A stretch of 64,000 bases of DNA from Oceanospirillaceae bacterium (lineage in GTDB: Bacteria; Pseudomonadota; Gammaproteobacteria; Pseudomonadales; Balneatricaceae): positions 203,038-267,037 of the forward strand of contig JABSQZ010000008.1 of the NCBI GenBank assembly GCA_013215505.1, in the 5' to 3' direction. The translations under genes were made by a program, and so were the position numbers. Every line of letters begins with the position of its first letter. The first letter of the stretch is position 1. Shown piece by piece: positions 25,135 to 33,878 of this stretch. Under the pieces are notes generated by a model. It made no database searches. It saw only the letters and a list, made by a program, of their open reading frames with translations, and was not told the DNA's origin.

Positions 25135-26073
25135 TTAGTCTGCTATTACCTGTAAGACGATTTTACCGACTGTGCGTTTGCTTTCACTGCGTTGATGCGC
25201 CAGTTGCGCGTCGGCCAGTGGAAATAGCGAATCCAGATGTACTTGCACTTTGCCCTGTTCCAGTAAGTCTTTGATCTGGGTTAAATCTGCAGCGTTAGGC
25301 TGCACCCAAAGTCGTTGATAAGTGACTTGTTGCTCTGTTGCCAGCACTTCATCGATCTCGTCAAACAGGGAAATCAAATGACCGCCCGCTTTTATCACTG
25401 CCAGTGAGCGGGCCACTATGTCATCGCCGCCGACTGCGGCGAAGACTAAATCGACCGGTGCTACTTCACCTTCAAACTTGTTGTTTTGGTAGTCAATAAA
25501 CTCATCGACTCCGAGGCTTTCGACGAACTCTCTATTTTTTTTCGATGCAGTACCTATCACGTAGGCACCTGCCGCTTTAGCCAGTTGCACCGCAAAGCTG
25601 CCCACGCCGCCGCTGGTATTGTGAATCAAAACTCTCTGTCCCGCCTTAAGCTTACCCTCAGTGAACAGCCCCTGCCAGGCGGTCAGTGCAGCCAGTGGCA
25701 CCGCTGCGCTCTCGGCAAAACTTAAGTGCTTGGGCTTGCTGACAACGATATCAGCCTCTATTGCCAGGTATTCAGCGTAGCTACCGTTTTTGGCGAAAGG
25801 GGCAAGGGCAAAGACTTGATCGCCGACTTTGTGCTCAGTGACACGTTCGCCAATTTGCTCAATGGTGCCCGCTGTATCCCAACCTAAAGTCAGCGGTAGG
25901 CTGTGGGTGCCGGTATCTTTAAACATGCCACTGCGGATGTAAAAATCCACTGGATTGACTCCGGCGGCGTGAACCTTGATCAATACCTGGTCGGCTGCAA
26001 TTGTTGGAATCTGAGTTTCTGTGACGATAAGTTGCTGGATGTCGCCGTAGTTTTCGATCAGTGCTGCTTTCAT
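25135..26073 (-). CDS. Zinc-independent NADP-dependent oxidoreductase (quinone reductase type), paralogue 1
   Basis: A 312-residue medium-chain dehydrogenase/reductase of the quinone oxidoreductase group. It starts MKAALIENYGDI; the GroES-like part contains VHAAGVNPVDFYIRSG, and the Rossmann fold has NTSGGVGSFAVQLAKAAGAYVIGTAS. Zinc ligands are absent. AGGGG precedes the ATG at 26073. It is very similar to the gene just upstream at 26225-27175, so the pair arose by tandem duplication, including part of the promoter (26101-26127 equals 27202-27228). Substrates are probably quinones or enals; control by the divergent LysR gene is likely. Confidence 0.88.
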   Translation of the reverse strand: MKAALIENYGDIQQLIVTETQIPTIAADQVLIKVHAAGVNPVDFYIRSGMFKDTGTHSLPLTLGWDTAGTIEQIGERVTEHKVGDQVFALAPFAKNGSYAEYLAIEADIVVSKPKHLSFAESAAVPLAALTAWQGLFTEGKLKAGQRVLIHNTSGGVGSFAVQLAKAAGAYVIGTASKKNREFVESLGVDEFIDYQNNKFEGEVAPVDLVFAAVGGDDIVARSLAVIKAGGHLISLFDEIDEVLATEQQVTYQRLWVQPNAADLTQIKDLLEQGKVQVHLDSLFPLADAQLAHQRSESKRTVGKIVLQVIAD

Positions 26074-26100
26074 GATGTTGCCCCTAATATTGCAATGTTA

Positions 26101-26127
26101 TGTTTTGAAGTGAGTCCATATTGCACT
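26101..26127. repeat. Duplicated upstream segment, copy a
   Basis: 27 bases, TGTTTTGAAGTGAGTCC and following to TTGCACT, identical to 27202-27228. Both copies precede an oxidoreductase paralogue, so the duplication included regulatory DNA. Confidence 0.85.
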
Positions 26128-26175
26128 AATGTTACTCAGTGGTTTGTAGCTGGCAAAACACCTTAATGGGTATGT

Positions 26176-26204
26176 TCCAGAGTTAGCTATGCACTAACTC
26201 TGGA
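26176..26204 (-). terminator. Hairpin between the two oxidoreductase paralogues
   Basis: TCCAGAGTTAG (26176-26186), 7-nt loop, CTAACTCTGGA (26194-26204). It follows the upstream paralogue by about 20 bases and would separate the two transcripts. Confidence 0.6.
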
Positions 26205-26224
26205 GCGTCTGTGTAGTAAAATAA

Positions 26225-27175
26225 TTAATCTGCTATTACCTGTAGGACGATCTTACCGACTGTGCGTTTGCTTTCACTGCGTTGATGCGCCAGTTGTGCG
26301 TCGGCCAGAGGAAATAGCGAATCAAGATGTACTTTTACTTTGCCCTGTTCCAGTAAGTCTTTGATCTGGGTTAAATCTGCAGCGTTAGGTTGCACCATGA
26401 GTTTATGATAAGTAACGCCTCGCTCCAGCGCCAGCGCTTCATCTATTTCGTCAAACAGGGAAATTAAATGGCCTCCGTTTTTGATCACCTCCAGAGAGCG
26501 GGTAACTACATCGTCGCCTCCGACGGCACCGACGGCTCCGGCGAAGACTAGATCAACCGGATCTACTACATCTTCAAACGTGCTGTTTTGGTAGTCGATA
26601 AACTGATCAACTCCCAGGCTTTCGACGAATTCTCTATTTTTTTCAGATGCAGTACCTATTACGTAGGCGCCAGCTGCTTTAGCCAGTTGTACGGCAAAGC
26701 TGCCCACGCCGCCGCTGGTGTTGTGAATCAAAACTCTCTGTCCAGCCTGCAATTTACCTTCAGTGAACAGCCCCTGCCAAGCGGTCAGCGCCGCCAGTGG
26801 TACCGCTGCGCTCTCGGCAAAACTCAAGCGTTTAGGTTTGCTGACAACGATATCAGCCTCTATGGCTAAGTATTCTGCGTAGCTGCCGTTTGTGGCGAAA
26901 GGAGCCATGGCAAAAACCTGATCACCCACTTTGTGTCCAGTGACAGCCTCGCCAACTTGTTCCACGGTGCCTGCTGTGTCCCAACCTAAAGTCAGCGGCA
27001 GGCTGTGGGTGCCGGTATCTTTGAACAAGCCGCTGCGGATGTAACAATCTACTGGATTGACTCCTGCTGCGTGTACTTTAATCAATACCTGGTTGGCTGC
27101 AATTACTGGAGTTTGCGTGTCTGTGTAAATAAGTTGACCAATGTCGCCGTAGTTTTCGATCAGTGCTGCTTTCAT
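26225..27175 (-). CDS. NADP-dependent oxidoreductase (quinone reductase type), paralogue 2
   Basis: A 316-residue sister of the gene at 25135-26073, with the same MKAALIENYGDI start and the same NTSGGVGSFAVQLAKAAGAY nucleotide site. Differences include AGAVGAVGGDD near residue 220, a small Gly/Ala insertion missing in paralogue 1. The ATG at 27175 has AGGAG twelve bases upstream. It is divergent from the LysR regulator across a perfect 10-bp inverted repeat, so this copy is probably the directly controlled one. Biological substrates are unknown. Confidence 0.88.
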   Translation of the reverse strand: MKAALIENYGDIGQLIYTDTQTPVIAANQVLIKVHAAGVNPVDCYIRSGLFKDTGTHSLPLTLGWDTAGTVEQVGEAVTGHKVGDQVFAMAPFATNGSYAEYLAIEADIVVSKPKRLSFAESAAVPLAALTAWQGLFTEGKLQAGQRVLIHNTSGGVGSFAVQLAKAAGAYVIGTASEKNREFVESLGVDQFIDYQNSTFEDVVDPVDLVFAGAVGAVGGDDVVTRSLEVIKNGGHLISLFDEIDEALALERGVTYHKLMVQPNAADLTQIKDLLEQGKVKVHLDSLFPLADAQLAHQRSESKRTVGKIVLQVIAD

Positions 27176-27201
27176 GGTAGTGCTCCTAGTACTCGGGGTT
27201 G

Positions 27202-27228
27202 TGTTTTGAAGTGAGTCCATATTGCACT
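27202..27228. repeat. Duplicated upstream segment, copy b
   Basis: Identical to 26101-26127. It lies just upstream of paralogue 2 and is probably the original copy, since it is next to the LysR operator. Confidence 0.85.
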
Positions 27229-27265
27229 GTTCAATTCATATCTTCTAATTGATCATTAATATAAT

Positions 27266-27288
27266 ATACATTGATAAAATCAATGTAT
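27266..27288. promoter_or_regulatory. LysR-type operator
   Basis: ATACATTGAT (27266-27275), AAA, ATCAATGTAT (27279-27288): perfect 10-bp arms, containing the T-N11-A pattern of LysR sites. It lies 12 bases before the regulator start and about 90 bases upstream of the divergent oxidoreductase. Confidence 0.75.
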
Positions 27289-27299
27289 TGAGAGTAATT

Positions 27300-28235
27300 A
27301 TGAATAGAGCAGATCTGAATTTATTTGTTATTTTTGATGCCATAATGCAAGAGCAGTCAATTTCCGTTGCTGCGCAGCGCTTGTTTATGACCCAGCCCTC
27401 AGTCTCAAATGCGGTCTCGCGAATGCGCCATAGCTGGAATGATGAGCTATTTGTTAAACAGGGGCGCGGTATTAAGGCGACTCCTTTTGCAGATCAATTG
27501 TGGCAGCAAATATCCGCACCACTAAATACCATCAGCAATGCGGTTAACCCAGTACAGTTTATTCCCGCCTTAGCCCGACACAGGTTTCGTATTGCGCTCA
27601 CCGACGGCATGACCAGTGTCCTCTGGCTACCGCTGCGACAAATGCTGGAAAAGCAGGCACCGGGCATCGATTTACACGCAGTGCCCTTTCGCGGTGATGG
27701 CGAAGCGTTGCTACTGAGTAACGAAGTGGATCTGGTGCTGGACAGCTACAGCGGCGGCCATAAACTTATTCACAGCCAGTGGATGAGTGATTTCAACTTT
27801 GTCTGCGTGATGCGCCCGGATCACGCACTGGCAGATCAGCCATTGAGTTTAGCTAAGTTTCTGGCGGCCGAGCATTTGTTTGTCTCACTCTCGGGTGACG
27901 CTCAGGGCACAGTAGATACTAAGCTCACTGAGCTGGGAGAAAAACGCCGCATCGCTATGACCGTGAATAGCTTTGGTGGCGCCTTCCCGCTGCTGGCTGA
28001 AACTAACCTGATTACTGTTTTGCCAGAGGCGGCAACCGTCAATGCAGTTAGTCAGGGATTAGTGATCACAAAGCGCTTACCTATAGATATTAGCGATGCA
28101 AAAATCTATATGGCCTGGCACACCCGGCAACACCGCGATCCAAAGCTGAACTGGTTGAAAAACAGGATCAACAAAATTTATATCCAGGCTATTATTGAAC
28201 CTATGGGAAGTTGTGGAAATGGGTATACCCCCTAA
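27300..28235 (+). CDS. LysR family transcriptional regulator
   Basis: A 311-residue LysR protein: winged helix-turn-helix at about residues 5-62 (VFDAI region, SISVAAQRLFMTQPSVSNAVSR in two parts), linker helix, and a periplasmic-binding-like effector domain from about 90. The effector side is of the NodD/PcpR/LinR type, judged from RIALTDGMTSVLWLPL and VMRPDHALADQPLSLAKFL. The ATG at 27300 begins MNRADLNLF, the usual start of this group; an earlier in-frame start would overlap the operator. It is divergent from the oxidoreductase pair, its probable target. Confidence 0.9.
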   Translation: MNRADLNLFVIFDAIMQEQSISVAAQRLFMTQPSVSNAVSRMRHSWNDELFVKQGRGIKATPFADQLWQQISAPLNTISNAVNPVQFIPALARHRFRIALTDGMTSVLWLPLRQMLEKQAPGIDLHAVPFRGDGEALLLSNEVDLVLDSYSGGHKLIHSQWMSDFNFVCVMRPDHALADQPLSLAKFLAAEHLFVSLSGDAQGTVDTKLTELGEKRRIAMTVNSFGGAFPLLAETNLITVLPEAATVNAVSQGLVITKRLPIDISDAKIYMAWHTRQHRDPKLNWLKNRINKIYIQAIIEPMGSCGNGYTP

Positions 28236-28303
28236 TAAATTGTGTTGTAAATGAGTTGCTTGTGGTAGATTTTTAATCCTCAAAAATTCTGGAGATAGCT
28301 GTG

Positions 28304-29248
28304 ATGATTAAACTGGCAATTATTGGTCTCGGGACTATAGGTAATAGAATTTTACGTGCCGCTGCCGGGCATCCGGATATCGAAGTTGTGGCGGTGTATG
28401 ATCTGGCGACTGTGGAGTTAACCGACCCCGCCTATCGCACTGTACAAGTAGAGGAATCTGCGCAAGCATTAGTGCAGCGTGTCGATGTAGACATTGTCTA
28501 TATTGGCACACCGCCAGCGACACATACCCAGTACTGTCACCTGGCGTTGGATGCCAACAAGGCGATTTGGTGTGAAAAACCCCTGGCGGTAGACATCCAA
28601 GAGGCCGAACAGTTAGTGGCCAGATTGGCGCAGTGCAACACTAAGTCGGCAGTCAACTTATCGCTGGCGTCCAGCCCGGTGGTCAGACAAATCGAGCAGT
28701 TAATGGCTGACATCGACAACTGCGATATTTTGAGTGTCGATTTCCAGTTCCACTACAGTTGTTGGCCGCGGCGCTGGCAGGCGGGGGCCAGTAACTGGCT
28801 GTGTCTGCCAGAACAGGGCGGTTTTCTTCGCGAGGTATACTCGCACTTTGTCTTTTTGCATCAGCGATTAATAGGCGATCTGCAGCTGCTTAATAGCCAG
28901 ATAGAGTATCAGCGCGAGGGGTATGCAGAGACTTATGTGCAAGCAAATTATTGCACTGACAATATCCCGGTACGGCTGCAAGGGGTAATAGGCGGTAATG
29001 GTCCGGATACTAATAACTGGATTGTTTACACTAAAGATAAATCTATTCACTTCAGCGGATTTCGCGCTTTAAAAGTCAGTGTCGATAATTGCTGGCAAGA
29101 GCAACCAATCAGCTTAGAGGGCGATCTGGATGTTACTCAATTGAGTGAGGTGGTAAAAATGATGCGCGGTGAAAAGCACAAGCTGGCCAGTTTTGCAGAG
29201 GCATTAAAAGTACAAAAAGTAGTAGAAGCTCTGTTAGTTAAAGGTTGA
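28304..29248 (+). CDS. Gfo/Idh/MocA family oxidoreductase
   Basis: A 314-residue NAD(P)-dependent dehydrogenase-like protein. The N-terminal Rossmann motif is LAIIGLGTIGNRILRAA, the second motif is VDIVYIGTPPATHTQYCHLAL, and the family EKP motif is seen in AIWCEKPLAVDI. The C-terminal alpha/beta domain begins near residue 125 with the substrate region DFQFHYSCWP. The substrate, probably a sugar or polyol derivative, is unknown. GGAG sits nine bases before the ATG at 28304; a GTG at 28301 is an alternative. The nearest neighbours are a LysR gene and an FkbM methyltransferase, all rightward. Confidence 0.87.
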   Translation: MIKLAIIGLGTIGNRILRAAAGHPDIEVVAVYDLATVELTDPAYRTVQVEESAQALVQRVDVDIVYIGTPPATHTQYCHLALDANKAIWCEKPLAVDIQEAEQLVARLAQCNTKSAVNLSLASSPVVRQIEQLMADIDNCDILSVDFQFHYSCWPRRWQAGASNWLCLPEQGGFLREVYSHFVFLHQRLIGDLQLLNSQIEYQREGYAETYVQANYCTDNIPVRLQGVIGGNGPDTNNWIVYTKDKSIHFSGFRALKVSVDNCWQEQPISLEGDLDVTQLSEVVKMMRGEKHKLASFAEALKVQKVVEALLVKG

Positions 29249-29254
29249 TTAAAG

Positions 29255-29270
29255 AGGCACGAAAGTGCCT
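29255..29270 (+). terminator. Hairpin with GAAA loop after Gfo/Idh gene
   Basis: AGGCAC (29255-29260), GAAA, GTGCCT (29265-29270), with outer TTGAT/ATCAA arms. Begins seven bases past the stop codon. Stable tetraloop, no T run. Confidence 0.55.
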
Positions 29271-29411
29271 GATCAATAATAAATACTGCAGCTGGCGGTC
29301 AAAAACAGCGATAAACCCGGATATTGAACTCGGCAGCGCTTTAATTTAATTGCCATGCCCCCATTATCTAGATAGTAATGTTTTTAGCGAAAAAATTGAT
29401 GGGAGACAGGC

Positions 29412-30182
29412 ATGGCCGATAGAGATTCAGAACTGCGAGATGAGTATCTTGTTAAAGGATATATGGATGCAAATATCGCGGGTTATGAGGTTAAAGTAGA
29501 TCCCTATCACGTAGATTTTTGGCGCAAGGCGGCATCCGGTACCTGGGAGCCCAACACTTACAAGATTCTCTCCCATTATCTGACGGCAGACAGTCACTAT
29601 TGTGACATAGGGGCCTGGATAGGCCCAACCGTTTTACACGCGGCGCAGCTGGCAAAAAAGGTCATATGTTTTGAACCTGACCCCACAGCCTATCGCTACT
29701 TGCGCTGGAACATTGATTTAAATAAGTTAAAAAATGTCAGTTCTTATAGCTTTGCACTGGCGGAAACTATGTCGATCTCGCGGATGGCCAGCCACCGCGG
29801 TAAGCCCGGGGACAGTATGACTAGCCTGCTGTTCGACAACGAGGGCAGCGGCGTTGATGTACTGACAATGCAGTGGCAGCAATTTCTGGATATGTCTCCA
29901 GTGCAGCACATAGATTTTATGAAAATTGATATCGAAGGCGGCGAATACCAGCTGATGCCCAGCTTAAAAGAGTATTTGCAGCTAAATAAACCAGTGTTGT
30001 ATCTGTCTACCCACGCACCACTGCTGGAACCGGAGCAGCGCCTGGCTAAAATGCAGGGGCTGATTGATGTTCTGAGCATCTATGACAAGTGTCTGGACGA
30101 TGATTTACAACCGATTGATATTAATACTTTAGTGAGCGAGGATGCTTTAGAGCACTTTCGCTCTTATGTTTTCACAGATTAA
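29412..30182 (+). CDS. FkbM family methyltransferase
   Basis: A 256-residue SAM-dependent methyltransferase. The SAM motif region reads HYCDIGAWIGPTVLHAAQLA (about 63-82), then VICFEPDPTAYRYLRWNI with the acidic ribose-binding residue, and the FkbM-type motif IDFMKIDIEGGEYQLMPSL. Members methylate sugars or small molecules or are of unknown target. GGGAG lies ten bases before the ATG at 29412. It is upstream of an aldehyde dehydrogenase, 50 bp apart, and probably shares its transcript. Confidence 0.88.
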   Translation: MADRDSELRDEYLVKGYMDANIAGYEVKVDPYHVDFWRKAASGTWEPNTYKILSHYLTADSHYCDIGAWIGPTVLHAAQLAKKVICFEPDPTAYRYLRWNIDLNKLKNVSSYSFALAETMSISRMASHRGKPGDSMTSLLFDNEGSGVDVLTMQWQQFLDMSPVQHIDFMKIDIEGGEYQLMPSLKEYLQLNKPVLYLSTHAPLLEPEQRLAKMQGLIDVLSIYDKCLDDDLQPIDINTLVSEDALEHFRSYVFTD

Positions 30183-30232
30183 AAACCACAAATAAATACA
30201 GCTGCTGAAACAGTGAGCAAAGGAGAGTTGGA

Positions 30233-31666
30233 ATGTTGGATAAACGTAACTTTTATATCGATGGCGCCTGGGTTACCCCGGCAGTCGACAATGATTTTTC
30301 AGTCATTAACCCTGCTACTGAACAGCCCTGTGCGGTTATTTCACTGGGTGATCAGGCGGATACAGACGCTGCGGTAGCAGCTGCGCGCAAAGCTTTTGAC
30401 TCTTGGTCACAGACCTCTAAAGAGTACCGTCTGCAGTTGTTACAAGCGCTGCTGGCAGAGTATAAAAATCGAGCCGCGGACATGGCGGCGGCGATCTCGA
30501 TGGAGATGGGGGCCCCTATCGACCTGGCGACCACAGCACAGGCAGGCTCTGGTGTTTATCACATCCAGGGATTTATCGATGCCTTTGCCGAGATGGAGTT
30601 TGAACAGCCGATCAGTGCGCAAAATAGCTCTGAGCAGATTATTAAAGAACCTATCGGCGTCTGCGGTCTGATTACTCCCTGGAACTGGCCGATGAACCAA
30701 GTCACGCTGAAAGTGATTCCGGCATTGGCGGTAGGTTGCACTGTAGTACTTAAACCCTCTGAAATTGCGCCGCTGTCCTCTATCGTCTTCGCCGAAATTG
30801 TTGAAGCGGCAGGCTTCCCGGCCGGGGTATTTAACATGCTTAACGGCGATGGAGTAGGGGTCGGTACTCAGCTATCATCACACCCTGATGTAGACATGTT
30901 GTCTTTTACCGGATCAACCAGAGCGGGGGCGCTGATTACTAAGGCAGCCGCCGATACTGTTAAGCGGGTGACTTTAGAACTGGGCGGTAAAGGCGCGAAT
31001 ATCATCTTCGCCGATGCCGATGATAAAGCCGTTAAACGCGGCGTTATCCACTGCTTTGGCAACACTGGACAATCTTGTAATGCACCCTCGAGAATGCTGG
31101 TGGAGCGCTCTATATACGCCCAGGCAGTCGTGACTGCTAAAGCTGCAGCTGCCTCCGTTAAAGTGGGTAGCCCCACACAAAGAGGCCGTCATATCGGTCC
31201 GGTGATCAGTGAATTACAGTTCGACAAAATTCAGGGGCTGATCAAAGTGGGCATCGATGAAGGAGCCAACTTAATCGCTGGCGGCTTGGGTCGCCCAGAG
31301 GGATTAGAGCAAGGTTACTATGTACAGCCGACTATTTTCGCCGATGTTAACAATGATATGCGCATCGCCCGCGAGGAAGTATTCGGTCCAGTACTGACCA
31401 TCATCCCCTTCGATACTGAAGAGGAGGCGATTGCCATCGCCAACGATACTGTCTATGGCTTAACTAACTACCTGCAAACTCAGGATCCAGAGAAAGCCAA
31501 ACGAGTGGCCCGCAGGTTACGCAGTGGCATGGTCAGAGTTAACGGTATCGATTCTCAGCAGGCAGCCCCCTTTGGCGGCTACAAGCAATCCGGTAACGGT
31601 AGAGAAGGCGGAGTCTGGGGTCTCGAAGACTTCTTAGAGATCAAACACGTCACCGATTGGAAGTAG
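30233..31666 (+). CDS. Aldehyde dehydrogenase family protein
   Basis: A 477-residue NAD(P)-dependent aldehyde dehydrogenase. The oxyanion Asn is in LITPWNWPMN, the general-base Glu in VTLELGGKGANI, and the catalytic Cys in NTGQSCNAPSRML. The C-terminal MVRVNGIDSQQAAPFGGYKQSG is broken here as MVRVNGI and PFGGYKQSG; both are family marks. Length is normal for a soluble tetramer. An AGGAGAG ribosome site lies eight bases before the ATG. The substrate is unknown. A strong bidirectional terminator follows at 31692. Confidence 0.93.
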   Translation: MLDKRNFYIDGAWVTPAVDNDFSVINPATEQPCAVISLGDQADTDAAVAAARKAFDSWSQTSKEYRLQLLQALLAEYKNRAADMAAAISMEMGAPIDLATTAQAGSGVYHIQGFIDAFAEMEFEQPISAQNSSEQIIKEPIGVCGLITPWNWPMNQVTLKVIPALAVGCTVVLKPSEIAPLSSIVFAEIVEAAGFPAGVFNMLNGDGVGVGTQLSSHPDVDMLSFTGSTRAGALITKAAADTVKRVTLELGGKGANIIFADADDKAVKRGVIHCFGNTGQSCNAPSRMLVERSIYAQAVVTAKAAAASVKVGSPTQRGRHIGPVISELQFDKIQGLIKVGIDEGANLIAGGLGRPEGLEQGYYVQPTIFADVNNDMRIAREEVFGPVLTIIPFDTEEEAIAIANDTVYGLTNYLQTQDPEKAKRVARRLRSGMVRVNGIDSQQAAPFGGYKQSGNGREGGVWGLEDFLEIKHVTDWK

Positions 31667-31691
31667 ACAACAAAGTTGTCACTTGTAATAC

Positions 31692-31717
31692 AAAACGCCA
31701 GCAACTGCTGGCGTTTT
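31692..31717. terminator. Bidirectional intrinsic terminator
   Basis: AAAACGCCAGCA (31692-31703), AC, TGCTGGCGTTTT (31706-31717): a perfect 12-bp stem with A run on one side and T run on the other. Serves the dehydrogenase and the leftward WYL gene. Confidence 0.93.
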
Positions 31718-31752
31718 ATATTCAAAAACTAATAAGACTTCCAACTTCCTCT

Positions 31753-32433
31753 TCAACCCGCCTGCTTAATATAATGCTGTAAATTAATCTCCTCACTGTG
31801 CGGGTAATCTTTTGCTGTGGTCTCTAGCTGCATTATCCTGTCCAGACGAAATGACCGGTAGTCACTGCGCAGCTCGCACCAACTCACTAAAGTCCAGACA
31901 TTGCCCCAGAAAACCAATCCCAGAGGCCATATTTCCCGCGTTGATTGTCGATCTTCACCGGTTTTATACTGAATTTTTAATATCTTTTGCTGTTTAATGG
32001 CGGCCCTGATCTGCTCGCCAAAGCGGGCATTTTCCCCAGAGGAATACTCAGGTACTAACATCCATTCAGGCTTCAGGGTGTGCTCAAAATGTAATCTGTC
32101 GGGTAGGATGGCGCGTATTTTGGTCAGCGCGCTGTCGGCTGCTGCCCCCAGTTCATCGTCGGCCCAGCGCTGCACCATACGCGCGCCAAGCTGTAGTGCC
32201 TCTAGCTCCTGAGCGTTAAACATAATAGGCGGGATAGAGAATCCCGGCTTAAGTCGATAGCCAACACCTGCCTCTCCCTCTATCGGAATACCCGATAGTG
32301 TTAACGCTTGCATATCGCGATAGATAGTACGCTCTGAAACTTGCAGAGACTCGGCCAGTGACCGGGCAGTGATTACTGTGCGCCTGCCACGCAATAATGT
32401 CAGTAGTTGAAATAGCCGTTCTGCTTTTCTCAT
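31753..32433 (-). CDS. YafY-like HTH/WYL transcriptional regulator
   Basis: A 226-residue regulator: HTH_11 winged helix (about residues 5-60, TARSLAESLQVSERTIYRD) and a WYL sensor domain (about 135-215). The WYL core triplet appears as IQYKTG, with WTLVSWCELRSDYRSFRLDRI around it. Members of this group often control a neighbouring small gene for an antibiotic-monooxygenase or glyoxalase-like enzyme; the ABM-like gene lies just upstream on the same strand. The segment between the two, 32434-32616, contains the duplicated 3' end described at 32537. Confidence 0.9.
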   Translation of the reverse strand: MRKAERLFQLLTLLRGRRTVITARSLAESLQVSERTIYRDMQALTLSGIPIEGEAGVGYRLKPGFSIPPIMFNAQELEALQLGARMVQRWADDELGAAADSALTKIRAILPDRLHFEHTLKPEWMLVPEYSSGENARFGEQIRAAIKQQKILKIQYKTGEDRQSTREIWPLGLVFWGNVWTLVSWCELRSDYRSFRLDRIMQLETTAKDYPHSEEINLQHYIKQAG

Positions 32434-32536
32434 CGAGGTCTCAAATAGTATCCAGATCCAGCGACCATAACCTTAAACTCGTGGCTTTGTCACTAGATCA
32501 GGACGGAGTGCCGCTTATAATTTTGTGTTAGCGCAA

Positions 32537-32576
32537 TTAAGCTGCATCTCGCTTTACTAATATTTCAGACAGAGCA
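32537..32576 (-). pseudogene. Duplicated 3' end of the ABM-like gene
   Basis: This 40-bp segment matches 32617-32656, the end of the gene upstream, at 39 of 40 positions and exactly 80 bp away. In the leftward direction it encodes the same last residues, ALSEILVKRDAA, and a stop codon. Only the tail is present, so it is a remnant and not a gene. Confidence 0.85.
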
Positions 32577-32616
32577 CACAATTGAGTGCATCTTCATATT
32601 TGTGCTTTTGAGATAT

Positions 32617-32937
32617 TTAAGCTGCATCTCGTTTTACTAATATTTCAGACAGAGCATCCATGTGACGCATCACCACGGAGGGACCATCGATCAGTGGCAT
32701 CAGAGCGGCACAGGCTGCTGAGCGCATAAAAGCTTCTCCACCAGTTTTGGCGCTGGTTTGATCTAGCCAGTAGACGATATCAAACCACTGGCCATCTTCA
32801 TCTTGGCTTAACGAGCGGTAGATGAAACCGGGCTGTTGAGTTAAAAACGCTTGCATAGCATCGTTAGTGGCTACTAATTGCTCAGGCTTGACGCCTTCTG
32901 CCAACTTAAAAGTTACTAGTTCAATTGAAGTGTTCAT
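32617..32937 (-). CDS. ABM-like dimeric alpha/beta-barrel protein
   Basis: A 106-residue protein with the ferredoxin-like fold pattern of the antibiotic biosynthesis monooxygenase family: IELVTFKLAEGVKPEQLVAT, then FLTQQPGFIYRSLSQDEDG, WFDIVYWLD, and a helix with GGEAFMRSAAC. Such proteins are small cofactor-free oxygenases or unknown dimers. The ribosome site AGAAAAC is weak. It is the likely target of the WYL regulator immediately downstream on the same strand. Its 3' end has a second copy at 32537-32576. Confidence 0.75.
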   Translation of the reverse strand: MNTSIELVTFKLAEGVKPEQLVATNDAMQAFLTQQPGFIYRSLSQDEDGQWFDIVYWLDQTSAKTGGEAFMRSAACAALMPLIDGPSVVMRHMDALSEILVKRDAA

Positions 32938-33118
32938 GGTTGTTTTCTCCCGTTATGTTGTAGTGACAGTGTAAGTTGCCCCTACTGACAGCATTGTGTC
33001 AGTAGGGAATTAATAAATTCTGTATGCAGATATTGTAAAGCCGGATAGCTATGCTGTATCTTGGCTGGCAGCAACTGCTATTGGCAGCAAAAATTTATAC
33101 AATTCTGAGGGTTAATTG

Positions 33119-33751
33119 ATGAGATTGGCTTTACCGGCAAGGCTTGGCAGCAGGCGTTTAGGCTTGGTTTTATTATGCACTTTATTGATATCCGGCTGCG
33201 CTACTTACCGCCCGTCGAGCCCGACCAACCTCTGTAGTATCTTTCGCGGTAACATAAGCTGGTACGAAGATGCCAAGCTCTCCAATAGTAGCTGGGGTAC
33301 CCCTATTCCGGTGATGATGGCGATAATGCAGCAGGAATCTAACTTTGTGGATGACGCCCGTCCCGGCTATAAATATTTCTTAGGCATTATTCCCACAGGT
33401 CGAGTTTCCAGTGCCTATGGCTATTCTCAGGCGCTCAATGCAGTCTGGGGTGAATACAAAACCTCTACCAACAACTGGGGTGCCGATCGCGATGACTTCG
33501 ATGATGCGATTGATTTTATCGGCTGGTATACCGCGGGTACACAGCGCATGACCGGGGTCTCGAAGTGGGATGCCTACGGCCAGTACCTGGCCTATCATGA
33601 GGGGCGCGGCGGCTACAAGCGCAAGACTTATAACAAGAAGCCCTGGTTATTGGGGGTGGCAAAAAAAGTTAAAACACGGGCAGCCAATTACACAACTCAG
33701 TTAAAAAGTTGCAAGGCAGATTTAGACAGCCGCAGCAGCGGCTGGTTTTGA
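33119..33751 (+). CDS. Lipoprotein with SLT transglycosylase-like domain
   Basis: A 210-residue lipoprotein: signal peptide with lipobox LISGC (Cys at about residue 28), then a lysozyme-like SLT domain. The catalytic Glu is in MAIMQQESNFVDDARP, and SSAYGYSQALNAVWGEY matches the GLMQ-type region of soluble lytic transglycosylases. DAIDFIGWYTAGTQRMTG and YLAYHEGRGGY follow the family pattern. It is expected to cleave peptidoglycan at the outer membrane. The ATG at 33119 with TGAGGG upstream was preferred over TTG 33116. It is convergent with putA. Confidence 0.87.
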   Translation: MRLALPARLGSRRLGLVLLCTLLISGCATYRPSSPTNLCSIFRGNISWYEDAKLSNSSWGTPIPVMMAIMQQESNFVDDARPGYKYFLGIIPTGRVSSAYGYSQALNAVWGEYKTSTNNWGADRDDFDDAIDFIGWYTAGTQRMTGVSKWDAYGQYLAYHEGRGGYKRKTYNKKPWLLGVAKKVKTRAANYTTQLKSCKADLDSRSSGWF

Positions 33752-33808
33752 TAGGCAGATACTGGAAAGTTCATTTCTGCGAATGAATATAACTGACAGC
33801 AAGGAAAT

Positions 33809-33841
33809 CAGTCATTGTGGGCAGGCTGCTCACAATGACTG
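33809..33841. terminator. Long hairpin between convergent lipoprotein and putA genes
   Basis: CAGTCATTGTG (33809-33819) pairs with CACAATGACTG (33831-33841); the inner GCAG/CTGC extends the stem. No T run, but the position fits a bidirectional terminator. Confidence 0.65.
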
Positions 33842-33878
33842 GGTTTACCGAACAGTGTGGCATTTAACTAGCCCTTGG

